IMG/VR virus record: IMGVR_UViG_3300025913_000081
Location: 1 to 33,954 of that record
Direction: 5' to 3' (one strand)
Source of the DNA: a virus
Length of the DNA stretch: 33,954 bases
Each line of letters starts with the position of its first letter. Position 1 is the stretch's first letter. A program made the position numbers and the translations under genes. Positions 15,705-23,520 of the stretch are shown here, one piece after another. A model generated the notes under the pieces. The model did not search any database. It was not told the DNA's origin and worked only from the letters and a program-made list of their open reading frames with translations.

Positions 15705-16571
15705 TCAGCCGGCTGAAGGCCAAAGAAACGAGACGCCGATCGGCATCGACACCTCCTCCGCGTGGCCGCAGTGAGGACACGACACCTCCTGCCTCATCAC
15801 CATGCCCGGCTCGTTGCTGCGCATGTACTCCCGCAGGGCCTTGGCGTCCATCGCCGGCATCATCCTGACGAAGTTGGCCAGCTTGCCGCGGTCCCCGACG
15901 CCGTCGACGGAGACGATGCTGTACAGCAGGTTGGTCGTCACGTTGGTCTCGCCCTGCATCAGGCCCAGCTTCTTCTGCCGGTCGGCGGCAGCCAGGATCT
16001 CCTCCTCGTCGCGGCCCGTCAGGAACCGGAACCGGACCACCTTCTTGGTCCGGGGCAGGACGAACTCGAAGAGGTTGCTGCCTTCCTCGACGGGAGAGAT
16101 CTCCAGGCGCTTGATGGGCAGCTGGCCCAGGTTGAAGGTACGGTTGGCCTTCGTCTGGCACTCGTTGCACTCGAGCTCGACGTCGTAGTCCTCGCCGTAG
16201 CCGGTGATCCGGATGGCGACCATCAGGGCATTGCGGTCGCCTGTCAGCAGGTCGACCGGGTTGACCGTCTTGTCGGTCAGGCACGACCTGATCAGCTCAG
16301 TGATGACGGTGCCCTTCTTCAGCAAGGCCCGGCTCGTCAGGATGTCCTCCTCCCGCGCCGTCATCGACCGGATCTCGACGGTCTCGCGGCCGTGGAGCGA
16401 CTCCATCGTCTTGGGGTAGACCCGGCCCGCGGAAGGCAGGGGCACCGTCTCGACCGGGATCTCCAGGCCGAAGTCGCCCTTGGCCTGGGCCGCCGCCGTC
16501 GTCGTCTGGATGCCGGCCGGGGAAGGCACGCTGCCGAAGACCTGGTTTCGCTGCTCGCGCTCGTCTGCCAT
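15705..16571 (-). CDS. Baseplate protein, T4 gp26-like (T4_baseplate family), with two CxxC pairs
   Basis: The product has 288 residues. Family features in order are VPLPSAGRVYP (43-53), VEIRSMTAREEDIL (65-78), a segment with LLTGDRNALMVAIRITGYG (108-126), then Cys135-x2-Cys138 in the ECNEC block and Cys265-x2-Cys268 in SCPHCGH. The proline-glycine start, the EE pair and the two CxxC knuckles match the T4 baseplate hub assembly family (gp26-like), and the cysteines probably hold one zinc ion. I chose the ATG at 16571, preceded by AGAGAAG, over an upstream in-frame start that would add 26 unconserved residues. The stop TGA is followed at once by AAGGAG for the next gene. Confidence 0.8.
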   Translation of the reverse strand: MADEREQRNQVFGSVPSPAGIQTTTAAAQAKGDFGLEIPVETVPLPSAGRVYPKTMESLHGRETVEIRSMTAREEDILTSRALLKKGTVITELIRSCLTDKTVNPVDLLTGDRNALMVAIRITGYGEDYDVELECNECQTKANRTFNLGQLPIKRLEISPVEEGSNLFEFVLPRTKKVVRFRFLTGRDEEEILAAADRQKKLGLMQGETNVTTNLLYSIVSVDGVGDRGKLANFVRMMPAMDAKALREYMRSNEPGMVMRQEVSCPHCGHAEEVSMPIGVSFLWPSAG

Positions 16572-16603
16572 GTGTTCTTCTCTCGGAGCAAAAGGTACTG
16601 GGT

Positions 16604-16615
16604 CGCTCCGGAGCG
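16604..16615. repeat. 12-bp perfect palindrome upstream of the gp26-like gene
   Basis: CGCTCCGGAGCG is a perfect palindrome lying 33 nt upstream of the ATG at 16571, in the 87-nt gap after the 16659-17024 gene. It could be a protein-binding site or a small hairpin. Nothing else in the gap, including the GC-rich part at 16620-16645, is clearly a promoter or terminator. Confidence 0.4.
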
Positions 16616-16658
16616 TAAATGTCGGCGGACCGCGCGGCGCGCCCCACATTCGAGCAGC

Positions 16659-17024
16659 CTACTGCCTGGGCATGTCTACGTAGGCCCGGAACCTGAAGTC
16701 CTTCCACACGTCTTCGTCGGGCCAGTACGTTGCGAAGAAATTGTTGTCGACCATGTCAAAGCCGATGATGAGGCCAGTGGCGTCGTCCACGTAGAACAGC
16801 CTCTCATCCCGATCGTAAGCGTAGGGTGTGTTCTCCTGCCACTCCTCGAACCTCTCCTCAACTTCGAAGGGGAAATCGCGGAGGCGAAATGGCGGGCGGC
16901 CGCGGCAGACAGCGTTGCAGCGATCTTCGACGCTCTGGCACTCCGGCTCCTCCCCTGCTTCCTCGCCCGGTTCTTCGAACTCTGATTCGATGATGCGCCG
17001 CAGCCGGCCAAGCGTCGTCCTCAT
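16659..17024 (-). CDS. Helix-motif protein E, acidic
   Basis: The product has 121 residues. It opens with the amphipathic helix MRTTLGRLRRIIESEF, a close relative of the N-termini at 18128 and 18850. The rest is acidic and aromatic: three Cys residues lie at about 29-40, and the C-terminal half contains ERLFYVDDATGLIIGFDMVD followed by a tryptophan- and phenylalanine-rich end. The fold is not recognised. The ATG at 17024 lies 6 nt after ATAGTTA (17037-17031) with no Shine-Dalgarno sequence. The gene is separated by 120 nt from the next one upstream, so it appears to be transcribed from its own site. Confidence 0.75.
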   Translation of the reverse strand: MRTTLGRLRRIIESEFEEPGEEAGEEPECQSVEDRCNAVCRGRPPFRLRDFPFEVEERFEEWQENTPYAYDRDERLFYVDDATGLIIGFDMVDNNFFATYWPDEDVWKDFRFRAYVDMPRQ

Positions 17025-17030
17025 GTGAGA

Positions 17031-17037
17031 TAACTAT
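17031..17037 (-). promoter_or_regulatory. Late-promoter-like motif ATAGTTA before 17024
   Basis: This is an exact ATAGTTA, 6 nt before the ATG, with no ribosome site between. Upstream in the same 120-nt gap are GC-rich inverted repeats around 17045-17130 (for example GGGCC and GGCCC arms) that might slow transcription from the preceding gene, but they lack a T run. Confidence 0.6.
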
Positions 17038-17144
17038 GGCTGCCCACGTGAGGCAGTTAATGGCAGGTGGGCCAGGTTAGCCCCACCGTCCCAGGGCCCG
17101 CGATTATTCCGTGGGCCTCCTGTGAGGGCCCAACCAGGCCCAAG

Positions 17145-18128
17145 CTACCGCGTCTCGGCATCAGCGGCTCGAGCGGGTTCCTCGCCCAAGCGAGCCAGCG
17201 CGCGCTGTGCCATGCCGCGTCCCTTGTCGGTCAAGTCGTAGAGGATCGCCCCTCGTGGTCCCTTGCCGGCCTTGACGATGACGTCATCGACGATGCCGGG
17301 CTTGCCGTAGGGGCCCGGGTTCTGACCTGTGAAGTAGGAGCCGTTCGAGTTCCGCATGTAGGGCTTGTCCTCCAGACGAGCGACGATCCTGAGGATGTCG
17401 TCCTTACCCAACTGGCCTAGCACCGCGATGACGTACGCGATCAGGTCGGCCTTCTTCAGGCCTTTGACGTCGGCCAGCTTCTCGCGACGAGCGCCCCGAG
17501 AGACGAACTCAATGAAGCGAAAGCTGTCGATCCTGTCCTGGACGTCTGCCAGGAGCACCTCGTCGTTCAGGGCCCTGTCGATGCGGACAATGGCACGCTT
17601 GCGACTGGAAAGCAAGGCTTCCACGTCAGGCGATCCTTCGTAGTCGTAGTAGCCCTCTGCTTCAGAGTTCTTGACATGTCGAACATCGTCGAGCGCTGAC
17701 CGGCGGCACGCGGCCAGGTACTCGGTGGGCTCTGCGGTGCCATACCACTCTCCGGGTACGTGAAAGTATCGCTCTGACCTGGAGTGCTTGCCCTTGCCGA
17801 AGTCGCTCCACTTGACGTCGTACTGCGGAAGCACGATCGGTTTCTTGAAGCTGATAGCCCCGTTCTTGACCCCCTCCACCTCGCCTGAGACCGCCGGCGG
17901 GAAGTCATCGAGAGCGGCCGCGAACGCAGAACCGATGCTGACGATCGGAGAGAACGAGATGACATCGCCTGCCCTGATGTCGCCCCATAGGGCACCGTAA
18001 TCTTCCTCCACCCGGGCATTCATGGCCTGGGCGTCGAGGTCCGCATCAGGGTCCTCGTACCACGATTCCTCGGGCCAGGCCTCGCGGATGAAGGAGCGGA
18101 GGCGGCGCATCGTCAACCTGACCGTCAT
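17145..18128 (-). CDS. Helix-motif protein D, 327 residues
   Basis: The N-terminus MTVRLTMRRLRSFIREAW repeats the amphipathic helix seen at 18850 almost residue for residue. An acidic stretch follows (EESWYEDPDADLD). The middle is mixed alpha/beta. Near residues 230-300 a helical region (KKADLIAYVIAVLGQLGKDD, then ILRIVARLEDKPYMRNSNG) and an end reading GAILYDLTDKGRGMAQRALA look like a winged-helix type unit, which is only a suggestion. The ATG at 18128 lies 6 nt after CTAGTTA with no Shine-Dalgarno sequence. No enzyme motif is recognised. It sits between tail tube and baseplate genes, in the middle of the late region. Confidence 0.8.
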   Translation of the reverse strand: MTVRLTMRRLRSFIREAWPEESWYEDPDADLDAQAMNARVEEDYGALWGDIRAGDVISFSPIVSIGSAFAAALDDFPPAVSGEVEGVKNGAISFKKPIVLPQYDVKWSDFGKGKHSRSERYFHVPGEWYGTAEPTEYLAACRRSALDDVRHVKNSEAEGYYDYEGSPDVEALLSSRKRAIVRIDRALNDEVLLADVQDRIDSFRFIEFVSRGARREKLADVKGLKKADLIAYVIAVLGQLGKDDILRIVARLEDKPYMRNSNGSYFTGQNPGPYGKPGIVDDVIVKAGKGPRGAILYDLTDKGRGMAQRALARLGEEPARAADAETR

Positions 18129-18134
18129 GCGGGG

Positions 18135-18141
18135 TAACTAG
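18135..18141 (-). promoter_or_regulatory. Late-promoter-like motif CTAGTTA before 18128
   Basis: CTAGTTA differs from ATAGTTA in the first base only and stands 6 nt before the ATG. It lies just past the stop codon of the gene ending at 18155. Confidence 0.5.
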
Positions 18142-18154
18142 CCCCGGAACCAGC

Positions 18155-18850
18155 TCAGAACACGTAGTTGGCCCACTCTTGGTCGGCCTCCACCCACATG
18201 TTTCCACTCTCGTCATCGACAGCGTCGCCGTAGAAGAGGACGACGTCCTGGCCCCCGCGACTGACGACGAGCTTTTCCCAGTCTCTCTTCAGCCAGGGCC
18301 GGAGCTCGGCCTCGTTGGTGTCGTTCGGGCTGGAGACGGTCCAGAAGACCTTCTCCTCGGGATCGCACTCGTCTTCGCTGCATCCCTTCTCCAGCGCGTT
18401 CCAGGCCGCAGGAGAGATCGCGGCCAGCGTGGCAGCGTCGATTTCGACTGGCGCGTCTCCCGGGCTGTCATCGACAAACTGGAGTTCTAGCCCGAAGTCA
18501 TCGCTCGAGCCGTGGGCAGGATCACGAAAGGTCTCGATGACGAGGTTGACTCGGCGGTACAGGCCGTCTACGCCGTCGTACGTGTAGCCGAGCTCATCGA
18601 CGAGGACATAGCTGACCTCGTCCTCCAGCTCCTGCCTGGCGCCCGGGCCCGTCATCGACACCTTGACAGAGTTGACGCTTTGCTGCTCGACGCTCACCTC
18701 GGGCCCAAGCATCGACATGAACTCATCGAGCGCATCCTCCACGTCCATGGACTGCGGGTCGTGGCGCAGCTCGCGGCGGCGGGCCTGGTCGTCGCTCATC
18801 GCCTCGGCGAGCATGCGCCGCAGCCGCCCGAACGTCAGCCTGATGGTCAT
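18155..18850 (-). CDS. Helix-motif protein C, acidic, 231 residues
   Basis: The product starts MTIRLTFGRLRRMLAEAM, which aligns with the start of the 327-residue neighbour (MTVRLTMRRLRSFIREAW). The rest is strongly acidic (for example CSEDECDPEEKVFW and GDAVDDESGNMWVEAD) with predicted strands such as VNLVIETFRD and VVLFYGD. No family is recognised. The two neighbours share only the first ~20 residues, so the helix behaves like a detachable signal and not like part of a duplicated gene. The ATG at 18850 lies 6 nt after ATAGTTA; the GGGAG between them is too close to the ATG to act as an ordinary ribosome site. Confidence 0.8.
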   Translation of the reverse strand: MTIRLTFGRLRRMLAEAMSDDQARRRELRHDPQSMDVEDALDEFMSMLGPEVSVEQQSVNSVKVSMTGPGARQELEDEVSYVLVDELGYTYDGVDGLYRRVNLVIETFRDPAHGSSDDFGLELQFVDDSPGDAPVEIDAATLAAISPAAWNALEKGCSEDECDPEEKVFWTVSSPNDTNEAELRPWLKRDWEKLVVSRGGQDVVLFYGDAVDDESGNMWVEADQEWANYVF

Positions 18851-18856
18851 GCTCCC

Positions 18857-18863
18857 TAACTAT
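18857..18863 (-). promoter_or_regulatory. Late-promoter-like motif ATAGTTA before 18850
   Basis: This exact ATAGTTA is 6 nt before the ATG. Its TAG is also the stop codon of the preceding 79-residue gene, so coding sequence and motif overlap. Confidence 0.55.
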
Positions 18864-19099
18864 GCGTCGAAGATCTCTCGCATGGCCCGCAGGGCCCGAC
18901 CCGCGCCCTTGCCGCTCCAGGTCAGGGCCATGCCGTCGACCACGTTGACAGGGGTCTCGCTCTTGGCCAGGAAGGCCGCCAGCTCCTTGCCGCTGGCCTC
19001 CACCTGGATCAGGCGCCCCTCGACCTTTGGGAACTGCTGCCCGACGGAGTACGTCAGGGTGACGTCCTGCTTGTTGACGTTGACGTAAATCTTGAGCAT
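18860..19099 (-). CDS. Small hypothetical protein of 79 residues
   Basis: The product begins MLKIYVNVNKQDVTLTYSVG and ends with a basic helix GRALRAMREIFDA. Alternating strands in the first half suggest a small beta-sheet protein. The family is unknown. The ATG at 19099 has neither a clear Shine-Dalgarno sequence nor a late motif nearby. It lies downstream of the tail tube gene and of the hairpin at 19156-19171, and its stop overlaps the motif of the next gene. Confidence 0.65.
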   Translation of the reverse strand: MLKIYVNVNKQDVTLTYSVGQQFPKVEGRLIQVEASGKELAAFLAKSETPVNVVDGMALTWSGKGAGRALRAMREIFDA

Positions 19100-19155
19100 G
19101 CAGGCCCATGGTAGGCCACGCAGAGGCCGGCGTTCACAGGCCCGAAATGCCCGAA

Positions 19156-19171
19156 GGCCCCGGCGGGGGCC
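19156..19171 (-). terminator. Hairpin after the tail tube gene, possible terminator or attenuator
   Basis: GGCCCC and GGGGCC form a perfect 6-bp stem with a 4-nt loop, about 30 nt past the stop of the tail tube gene on the minus strand. It is followed by TTCGGGCATTT, a short T-rich tail. Placed after a gene for a very abundant protein, it could lower read-through. The 19100-19202 gap holds nothing else recognisable. Confidence 0.4.
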
Positions 19172-19202
19172 CTCGACGCACCGGTGGGGTGAGCGACTGC
19201 GA

Positions 19203-19691
19203 TCAGAACTGCAGGACCGCGTTGTCGAAGCGCAGGGTCAGCGAGATCTCGGCGGCGCCGCCGTCCTCGTAGGTCAGCTCGCCGAAGTTCGCCTCAGTGA
19301 TGAAGGCGCCCTTGATGTCCCATAGCTCGACGACGGTGCCGACAGGGTCCAGCAGCTTCAGCTGGACGTCGCGCTTGTAGAAGTCCGCGTAGCCCGAGCG
19401 GCCCGAGACCGACTCGAAGTGGAGCCGGATCCACTCCATGATCTGCTGGGCGCCCGAGGGGGCGATCGGGTCGTGCAGGGTGACGGCGATGGTGTTGAAC
19501 TTCGTCAGGCCGGCCAGGTAGCGGCGGCTGTTGATGAAGGGCACCTCGACCTCCTCGGTCGTCACGGTCGGGCGCGCCGTCGTCTTGATGATGTAGGCGT
19601 CGATGCCCTCGATCATGAGGATCCATCGGTTCTTGCGCTTGGGCTCGAACTTGTTGGGCAGCATCGACGTGACGTCAAGTGTCTCAGCCAT
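19203..19691 (-). CDS. Tail tube protein, T4 gp19-like
   Basis: The product has 162 residues, almost the length of T4 gp19 (163). It begins with SMLPNKFEPKRKNRWILMIE and a strand reading GIDAYIIKTTARPTVT, then EVEVPFINSRRYLAG, TIAVTLHDPIAPS and a C-terminal VELWDIKGAFITEANFGEL strand pair. This is the typical order of the gp19 tube family: a lipid-like start, the IKTTARP strand, and a helix with MEWIRLHFE. Stacked hexamers of it form the inner tube that guides DNA. The ATG at 19691 is preceded by AGGAGA with 5 nt spacing. A late-type motif, ATACCTA, lies 26 nt upstream. Confidence 0.95.
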   Translation of the reverse strand: MAETLDVTSMLPNKFEPKRKNRWILMIEGIDAYIIKTTARPTVTTEEVEVPFINSRRYLAGLTKFNTIAVTLHDPIAPSGAQQIMEWIRLHFESVSGRSGYADFYKRDVQLKLLDPVGTVVELWDIKGAFITEANFGELTYEDGGAAEISLTLRFDNAVLQF

Positions 19692-19717
19692 CTGTGTCTC
19701 CTGTCACCGAATGTCTT

Positions 19718-19724
19718 TAGGTAT
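19718..19724 (-). promoter_or_regulatory. Late-promoter-like motif ATACCTA upstream of the tail tube gene
   Basis: ATACCTA, followed by AAGAC, lies right after the stop of the preceding gene and 26 nt before the tube ATG. A transcript from it would have a ~20-nt leader containing the AGGAGA ribosome site. This suits a gene needing very high expression. Confidence 0.4.
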
Positions 19725-19727
19725 TCG

Positions 19728-20015
19728 TCAGGCTCCCGCCCTGCCACCACCGGCAGCAATGCGGTTGATGACTGCCAGCAGCTGCTCGACGGTGCGGGCA
19801 GAGCGCTGCGCGATCTGCGGGAGCTCTGCCTGGCTCGGACCGTGGGGACCAGCTGCGACGGCCCCTTGCAGGCCCTGGACTGAACGCTTGACGGCGGCCA
19901 GGGCATCGTCGAGCCGGTGCCAGTCATCGTCCGGCGGCGCGCCCATCATCTCGCTGATGACGGCCCGCAGTTGGGCCTCGTTCAACCTGACGACTCGTTT
20001 CCTCATGGTGCGCAC
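19728..20015 (-). CDS. Helix-motif protein B, 95 residues
   Basis: The start is GTG at 20015, one base past the stop of the previous gene, with AGGAG 6 nt upstream; this is better than an upstream TTG at 20036 or the ATG at 20006. The product begins MRTMRKRVVRLNEAQLRAVI, carrying the helix motif LNEAQLRAVISEMM. The rest is helical with heptad-like leucines (DALAAVKRSVQGLQGAV, then TVEQLLAVINRIAAGGG). Together with the 143-residue neighbour it forms a pair between the second sheath gene and the tube gene. No function is known; a role in tail or virion assembly is inference from position. Confidence 0.75.
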   Translation of the reverse strand: MRTMRKRVVRLNEAQLRAVISEMMGAPPDDDWHRLDDALAAVKRSVQGLQGAVAAGPHGPSQAELPQIAQRSARTVEQLLAVINRIAAGGGRAGA

Positions 20016-20016
20016 T

Positions 20017-20448
20017 TCAGGCTCCTGACCCGCCAAAGAGGTCGCGCCAGCCGCCCTTCTTCTTGGTCTTCGCGGGTTGAGAGGGCGGGGGCGGCGGCGT
20101 CGACTTGCTGGCCGCCAGCTCCGGCATGCTGTCCAGGGCGCCGATCATGCGGTTAAGCCCCTGCAGCAGGGTCTGCGCCTGGTCCGACGCCTTCGAGCTC
20201 GTCGAGGCCTGGTACAGCTCGCTGACGGCGTCCTTGGCCCCGGCGAGGTGGTCCCGCAGCTTCTTGATGGCTGCAGCCCCTCGCAGGCCCTGGGCTCCGG
20301 GCTGGCCGATGCTGGCCTGCGACAGCTCTTCCTCGACCAGCAGGCGCAGCTGCGCCTCGGTCATCCTGGTCACCTTGCCCTCCTGCCGGAGGCGGTGGAC
20401 CATTTCGTCCTTGATCAGCTCAGTGAGCTGAGACCTCGTGATCTTCAC
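20017..20448 (-). CDS. Helix-motif protein A, with two copies of the motif
   Basis: The product has 143 residues. It starts MKITRSQLTELIKDEM, the clearest form of the helix motif, and repeats it at about 26-42 as VTRMTEAQLRLLVEEEL. A helical middle (about 58-108) is followed by a proline run and a basic tail with KTKKKGGWRDLFGG. The start is GTG at 20448 with GGGAAG 4 nt upstream. Proteins beginning MKITxxQLxxxIKxE are frequent in environmental T4-like phages. The proline hinge and basic end would suit a protein packed with DNA or bound to another virion part, which is speculation. Confidence 0.8.
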   Translation of the reverse strand: MKITRSQLTELIKDEMVHRLRQEGKVTRMTEAQLRLLVEEELSQASIGQPGAQGLRGAAAIKKLRDHLAGAKDAVSELYQASTSSKASDQAQTLLQGLNRMIGALDSMPELAASKSTPPPPPSQPAKTKKKGGWRDLFGGSGA

Positions 20449-20474
20449 TGTTCTTCCCTCGCCCGCTCAGCTCA

Positions 20475-23400
20475 TCACGGGATGGCCTGGTTGATGTTGT
20501 TCGTCACCACGAAGTCGAGGGAGACGAACTCGATCGACTTGGTCGGCTGGACGAAGATCTTGCCGCGGATGGTGTTGTTCTCGATGTCCTGCTGTGTCGT
20601 GGTCGACGAGTCGATGACGACCTTGAAGCGTTCCAGGCCTGCCTGGGCCTGGATCCTCTGCAGGCGCGGGGTGACGGCGGCCGAGAACTTGGCCAGCGTC
20701 GCCTCGCGGTTGGGCTCGAACATGATGTTGAGGGCGATGTCGCGGACCTGCCGGCGGATCTCGATCAGAAGGCGCCGGACGTTGACCCTGTCCAAGGCGC
20801 TGGCAGCCTGCTGCAGCGTCTTCTGGCCCCAGACCACCACGCCGCCCTTCGGGTTGGTGCCGCCCGAGGCGTTGCCCGGGAAGGCTACCAGCGGGTTGAT
20901 GTCGACGTCGTAGAGGACGTCCATGTTGGGCTTCGACAGCTGGACGGTCGCCTCGAGGGTCGTCTGCAGTGCGCCGCGGGTGAAGCCGGCGGGGGCGAAC
21001 CACGGGTGGCCCACCTTGTCGTTGAGGGCCATCGCCCCCAGGACCGGGACGGAGGGAGGCACCACCACGTTGGTGGCCGTCGTCGGGTCGGGCATCACCA
21101 CGTCTGGGAAGTACGCTGCGCCGAAGCTGCTGTCGACGGCCCTCTCCGCGAAGTTCTGAGCCGTGAAGGTGACGGACGGCGTCTGCGAGGGGTCCGTCAC
21201 CAGCTCGTCGTTGGTGTCGTACTGCTCGATGTCCATCAGGTACAGGGCATCGAACCGGTTCTCGACGGCGGCCAGGGCCGCGTCGGTGACGACCGGGTGC
21301 CTGATGCCGGGGATGGCCAGCAGCTGCAGGTCGGTGTTCGTCAGCTCGCCCATGATCTGCAGGGCCTTGTTGTAGGCTGACACCGTGGCGCCGTTGTTGG
21401 AGCCGCGGTTCGGGTCCGTCATGTCGCCCTCGACGGCAGCGTTGTCGAGGCGCGCCTCGTCCTGGTCGAAGACGTTGGTCCCGTCGAAACCGCCCTGCAT
21501 GAAGAAGGTCCACTTCAGGAAGCGGCGGTTGGCCTGGATGAAGTCGTCCGGATCCAGGGCGCGCGTCTTGTTGGCATCGTTGGCCGCGATGTTGCCCCCG
21601 CGGAAGTAGGCCGCGTTGACCCACTGGTTGGGGTCAGCCAGGCCCGACGAGCCTGTCACCACCTGGACGTTCATCAGGGAGAACGCGTTGGTGTTGAAGA
21701 GGTCGTTGTCGATGACGCCGTTGGCCGACGTCGACGGAGTCCCGGCGTTGTCGGGGGTGGCGAAGTCCTGGACGTCGATCCGGTGCATCGGGAAGAACTG
21801 GGCGAAGGCGTCCAGCGACTCGTTGTGCAGGGTCGACAGGTTGGGGATCGCCAGGCTGGTGACGTGCTCGAACTGGTAGCCCCAGTAGAGCAGCGGGTTG
21901 ACCTGGATCTTCGCGCCGGAGCCCTGCGTGATGTTCTGCCGCATCGGCACCGGGGGCTGCTTGACCCGGGTCCAGCAGGAGCCGTCGATGACGCCGGCCG
22001 TCCCGGCCGGGCGCGCCAGCGGGTCGGTGCCCGCCGTCATCAGGTGCGACGGCCCGCGCAGGCCGACAGGCATGGCCGTCGGGTCGACCTCCTGGCTGTC
22101 CACGCTCGGGTCCATCTCGATCCTGATGTAGTTCGAGGCGTTGGCGTAGTTGCCGTCCACCGCGAGCTTCTGGGCGGTCGGGCCGCGGTCGAAGTCGAAG
22201 TAGGCGTGCTGGTCGCCGATGACCTTGGCGATGTACTGGTCGTCGCTCGGGTTGAGGCTCAGGCCCCTCCACTGCTCCAGGTAGACGGGGGCAGCGTCGT
22301 TGTCGGACCACTGTCGGACCGTCAGGTCGAAGGCCGGGTACTGGTTGGCCGGGTCCGTCGACGGGGCGATGTTCTCGATCGACAGCTTGTACAGCGTCGA
22401 CACGCCAGCGCCGGCGTCCAGGGCGTGGACCTTGAACAGGTTGTGGGGCTTGCCGCCGAAGGGCTGCGACACCACCCACGGGCTGGCGGCCTCGCTGAAC
22501 CTGTCGCGGAAGTCCTCGAAGTCAGGGGCCGTCGCCGAGCCGAGGTCGCGGGCCGTGGAGCCCGTCAGCAGGAAGGCAGCGGGCTCTGCTCCCGCGGGGG
22601 AGGCCGTCGAGGCACCCGAGCCGCTGACGGCCGCGATGATGCCCGAGCCGGTGACGACGGCCGTCGCCGGGTAGATGTCCCAGGAAGCGTAGACCACGTG
22701 GCCGGCCTGCTGCAGCTTGGTCGGGTCCGCGTTGAGGACGTTGGCGAAGTAGTTGGGAGAGGTGACGTCGAACGAGGCCGTCACCACGTTGGGGTACAGC
22801 GGATCGAGCCCCTGGTGGCCGTTCAGCAGCAGGACGAAGTCCTGCTTGGCGATGCCTCCCTGCAGCAGGTTGACGGCGCCCAAGGAGGCGCCGTTGCCGT
22901 CAGAGGCCACAGCGTTGGTCCCGGGCTTGAGGCTGGTCGCTGTCGAGGACGACAGGGTCAGCACCACGCCGCTGGCCGCCATCAGCACGCCCCTGAGGAT
23001 GGGCTGCGCGGATGAGCCGCTCTGCAGGCCGGCCGAAGAGAAGACGGTGGAACCCGCCGACTCTGACATGAAGCAGCCCAGGAAGTACGTCCGCCCCGCC
23101 GCGCCGCCGGAGTTGGCGAACGGGTTGGGGCTCAGGATGCCCGAGTTGTTGGCACTGGGCTCCTTCTCGCCGACCGTGAAGCCGGCGTGGTTGACGTCGC
23201 CCGTCTGGGTGTTGCGCTGGTTGCCGTCACCGATGCCCAGGACCCTGAGGTACGTCAGGGCCTGGGCGTTGCGCAGCCACTCTGAGGCTGCCAGCGGGCC
23301 GAACTTGATGCCGTCGGTCGGGCCGAACTTGGCGGTGAAGTCAGAGAAGAGGCCGACCGTCACCGGGACGTAGGCCGGCCCCTTCACCGCGGTGCCGATG

Positions 23401-23498
23401 ATGCCGGCCGGGACGCCGACCGGCTGCTGGGCCACGGGACCGGAGAGGTCGATCTCCGTCGCTGAAACCCCTGCTGCGCCGAACTTGAGCTGTGGCAT
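20475..23498 (-). CDS. Tail sheath protein, second copy (T4 gp18-like)
   Basis: The product has 1007 residues, well over the 659 of T4 gp18. The N-terminus has EIDLSGP and GVPAGIIGTAVKGPAYVPVT (28-47), then KFGP and ALTYLRVLG. The C-terminal third holds HPWFAPAGFTRGAL, VVVWGQKTLQ, RVNVRRLLIEIRRQV and KSIEFVSLDFVVTNN, the conserved polymer-forming part of contractile sheaths. The central ~600 residues are variable, Ser/Ala/Gly-rich in part, and probably form outer domains. The ATG at 23498 has GAGGA 5 nt after-spaced upstream, and ATAGTTA stands 15 nt upstream. It lies right after a divergent paralogue, so both may be incorporated in one sheath or used separately. Confidence 0.96.
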   Translation of the reverse strand: MPQLKFGAAGVSATEIDLSGPVAQQPVGVPAGIIGTAVKGPAYVPVTVGLFSDFTAKFGPTDGIKFGPLAASEWLRNAQALTYLRVLGIGDGNQRNTQTGDVNHAGFTVGEKEPSANNSGILSPNPFANSGGAAGRTYFLGCFMSESAGSTVFSSAGLQSGSSAQPILRGVLMAASGVVLTLSSSTATSLKPGTNAVASDGNGASLGAVNLLQGGIAKQDFVLLLNGHQGLDPLYPNVVTASFDVTSPNYFANVLNADPTKLQQAGHVVYASWDIYPATAVVTGSGIIAAVSGSGASTASPAGAEPAAFLLTGSTARDLGSATAPDFEDFRDRFSEAASPWVVSQPFGGKPHNLFKVHALDAGAGVSTLYKLSIENIAPSTDPANQYPAFDLTVRQWSDNDAAPVYLEQWRGLSLNPSDDQYIAKVIGDQHAYFDFDRGPTAQKLAVDGNYANASNYIRIEMDPSVDSQEVDPTAMPVGLRGPSHLMTAGTDPLARPAGTAGVIDGSCWTRVKQPPVPMRQNITQGSGAKIQVNPLLYWGYQFEHVTSLAIPNLSTLHNESLDAFAQFFPMHRIDVQDFATPDNAGTPSTSANGVIDNDLFNTNAFSLMNVQVVTGSSGLADPNQWVNAAYFRGGNIAANDANKTRALDPDDFIQANRRFLKWTFFMQGGFDGTNVFDQDEARLDNAAVEGDMTDPNRGSNNGATVSAYNKALQIMGELTNTDLQLLAIPGIRHPVVTDAALAAVENRFDALYLMDIEQYDTNDELVTDPSQTPSVTFTAQNFAERAVDSSFGAAYFPDVVMPDPTTATNVVVPPSVPVLGAMALNDKVGHPWFAPAGFTRGALQTTLEATVQLSKPNMDVLYDVDINPLVAFPGNASGGTNPKGGVVVWGQKTLQQAASALDRVNVRRLLIEIRRQVRDIALNIMFEPNREATLAKFSAAVTPRLQRIQAQAGLERFKVVIDSSTTTQQDIENNTIRGKIFVQPTKSIEFVSLDFVVTNNINQAIP

Positions 23499-23513
23499 GC
23501 CTGTCCTCGTGTC

Positions 23514-23520
23514 TAACTAT
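23514..23520 (-). promoter_or_regulatory. Late-promoter-like motif ATAGTTA upstream of the second sheath gene
   Basis: This exact ATAGTTA lies 15 nt before the ATG, with a GAGGA ribosome site between. It sits in the 54-nt gap between the two sheath genes, so the second sheath gene could be transcribed independently. Confidence 0.6.
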
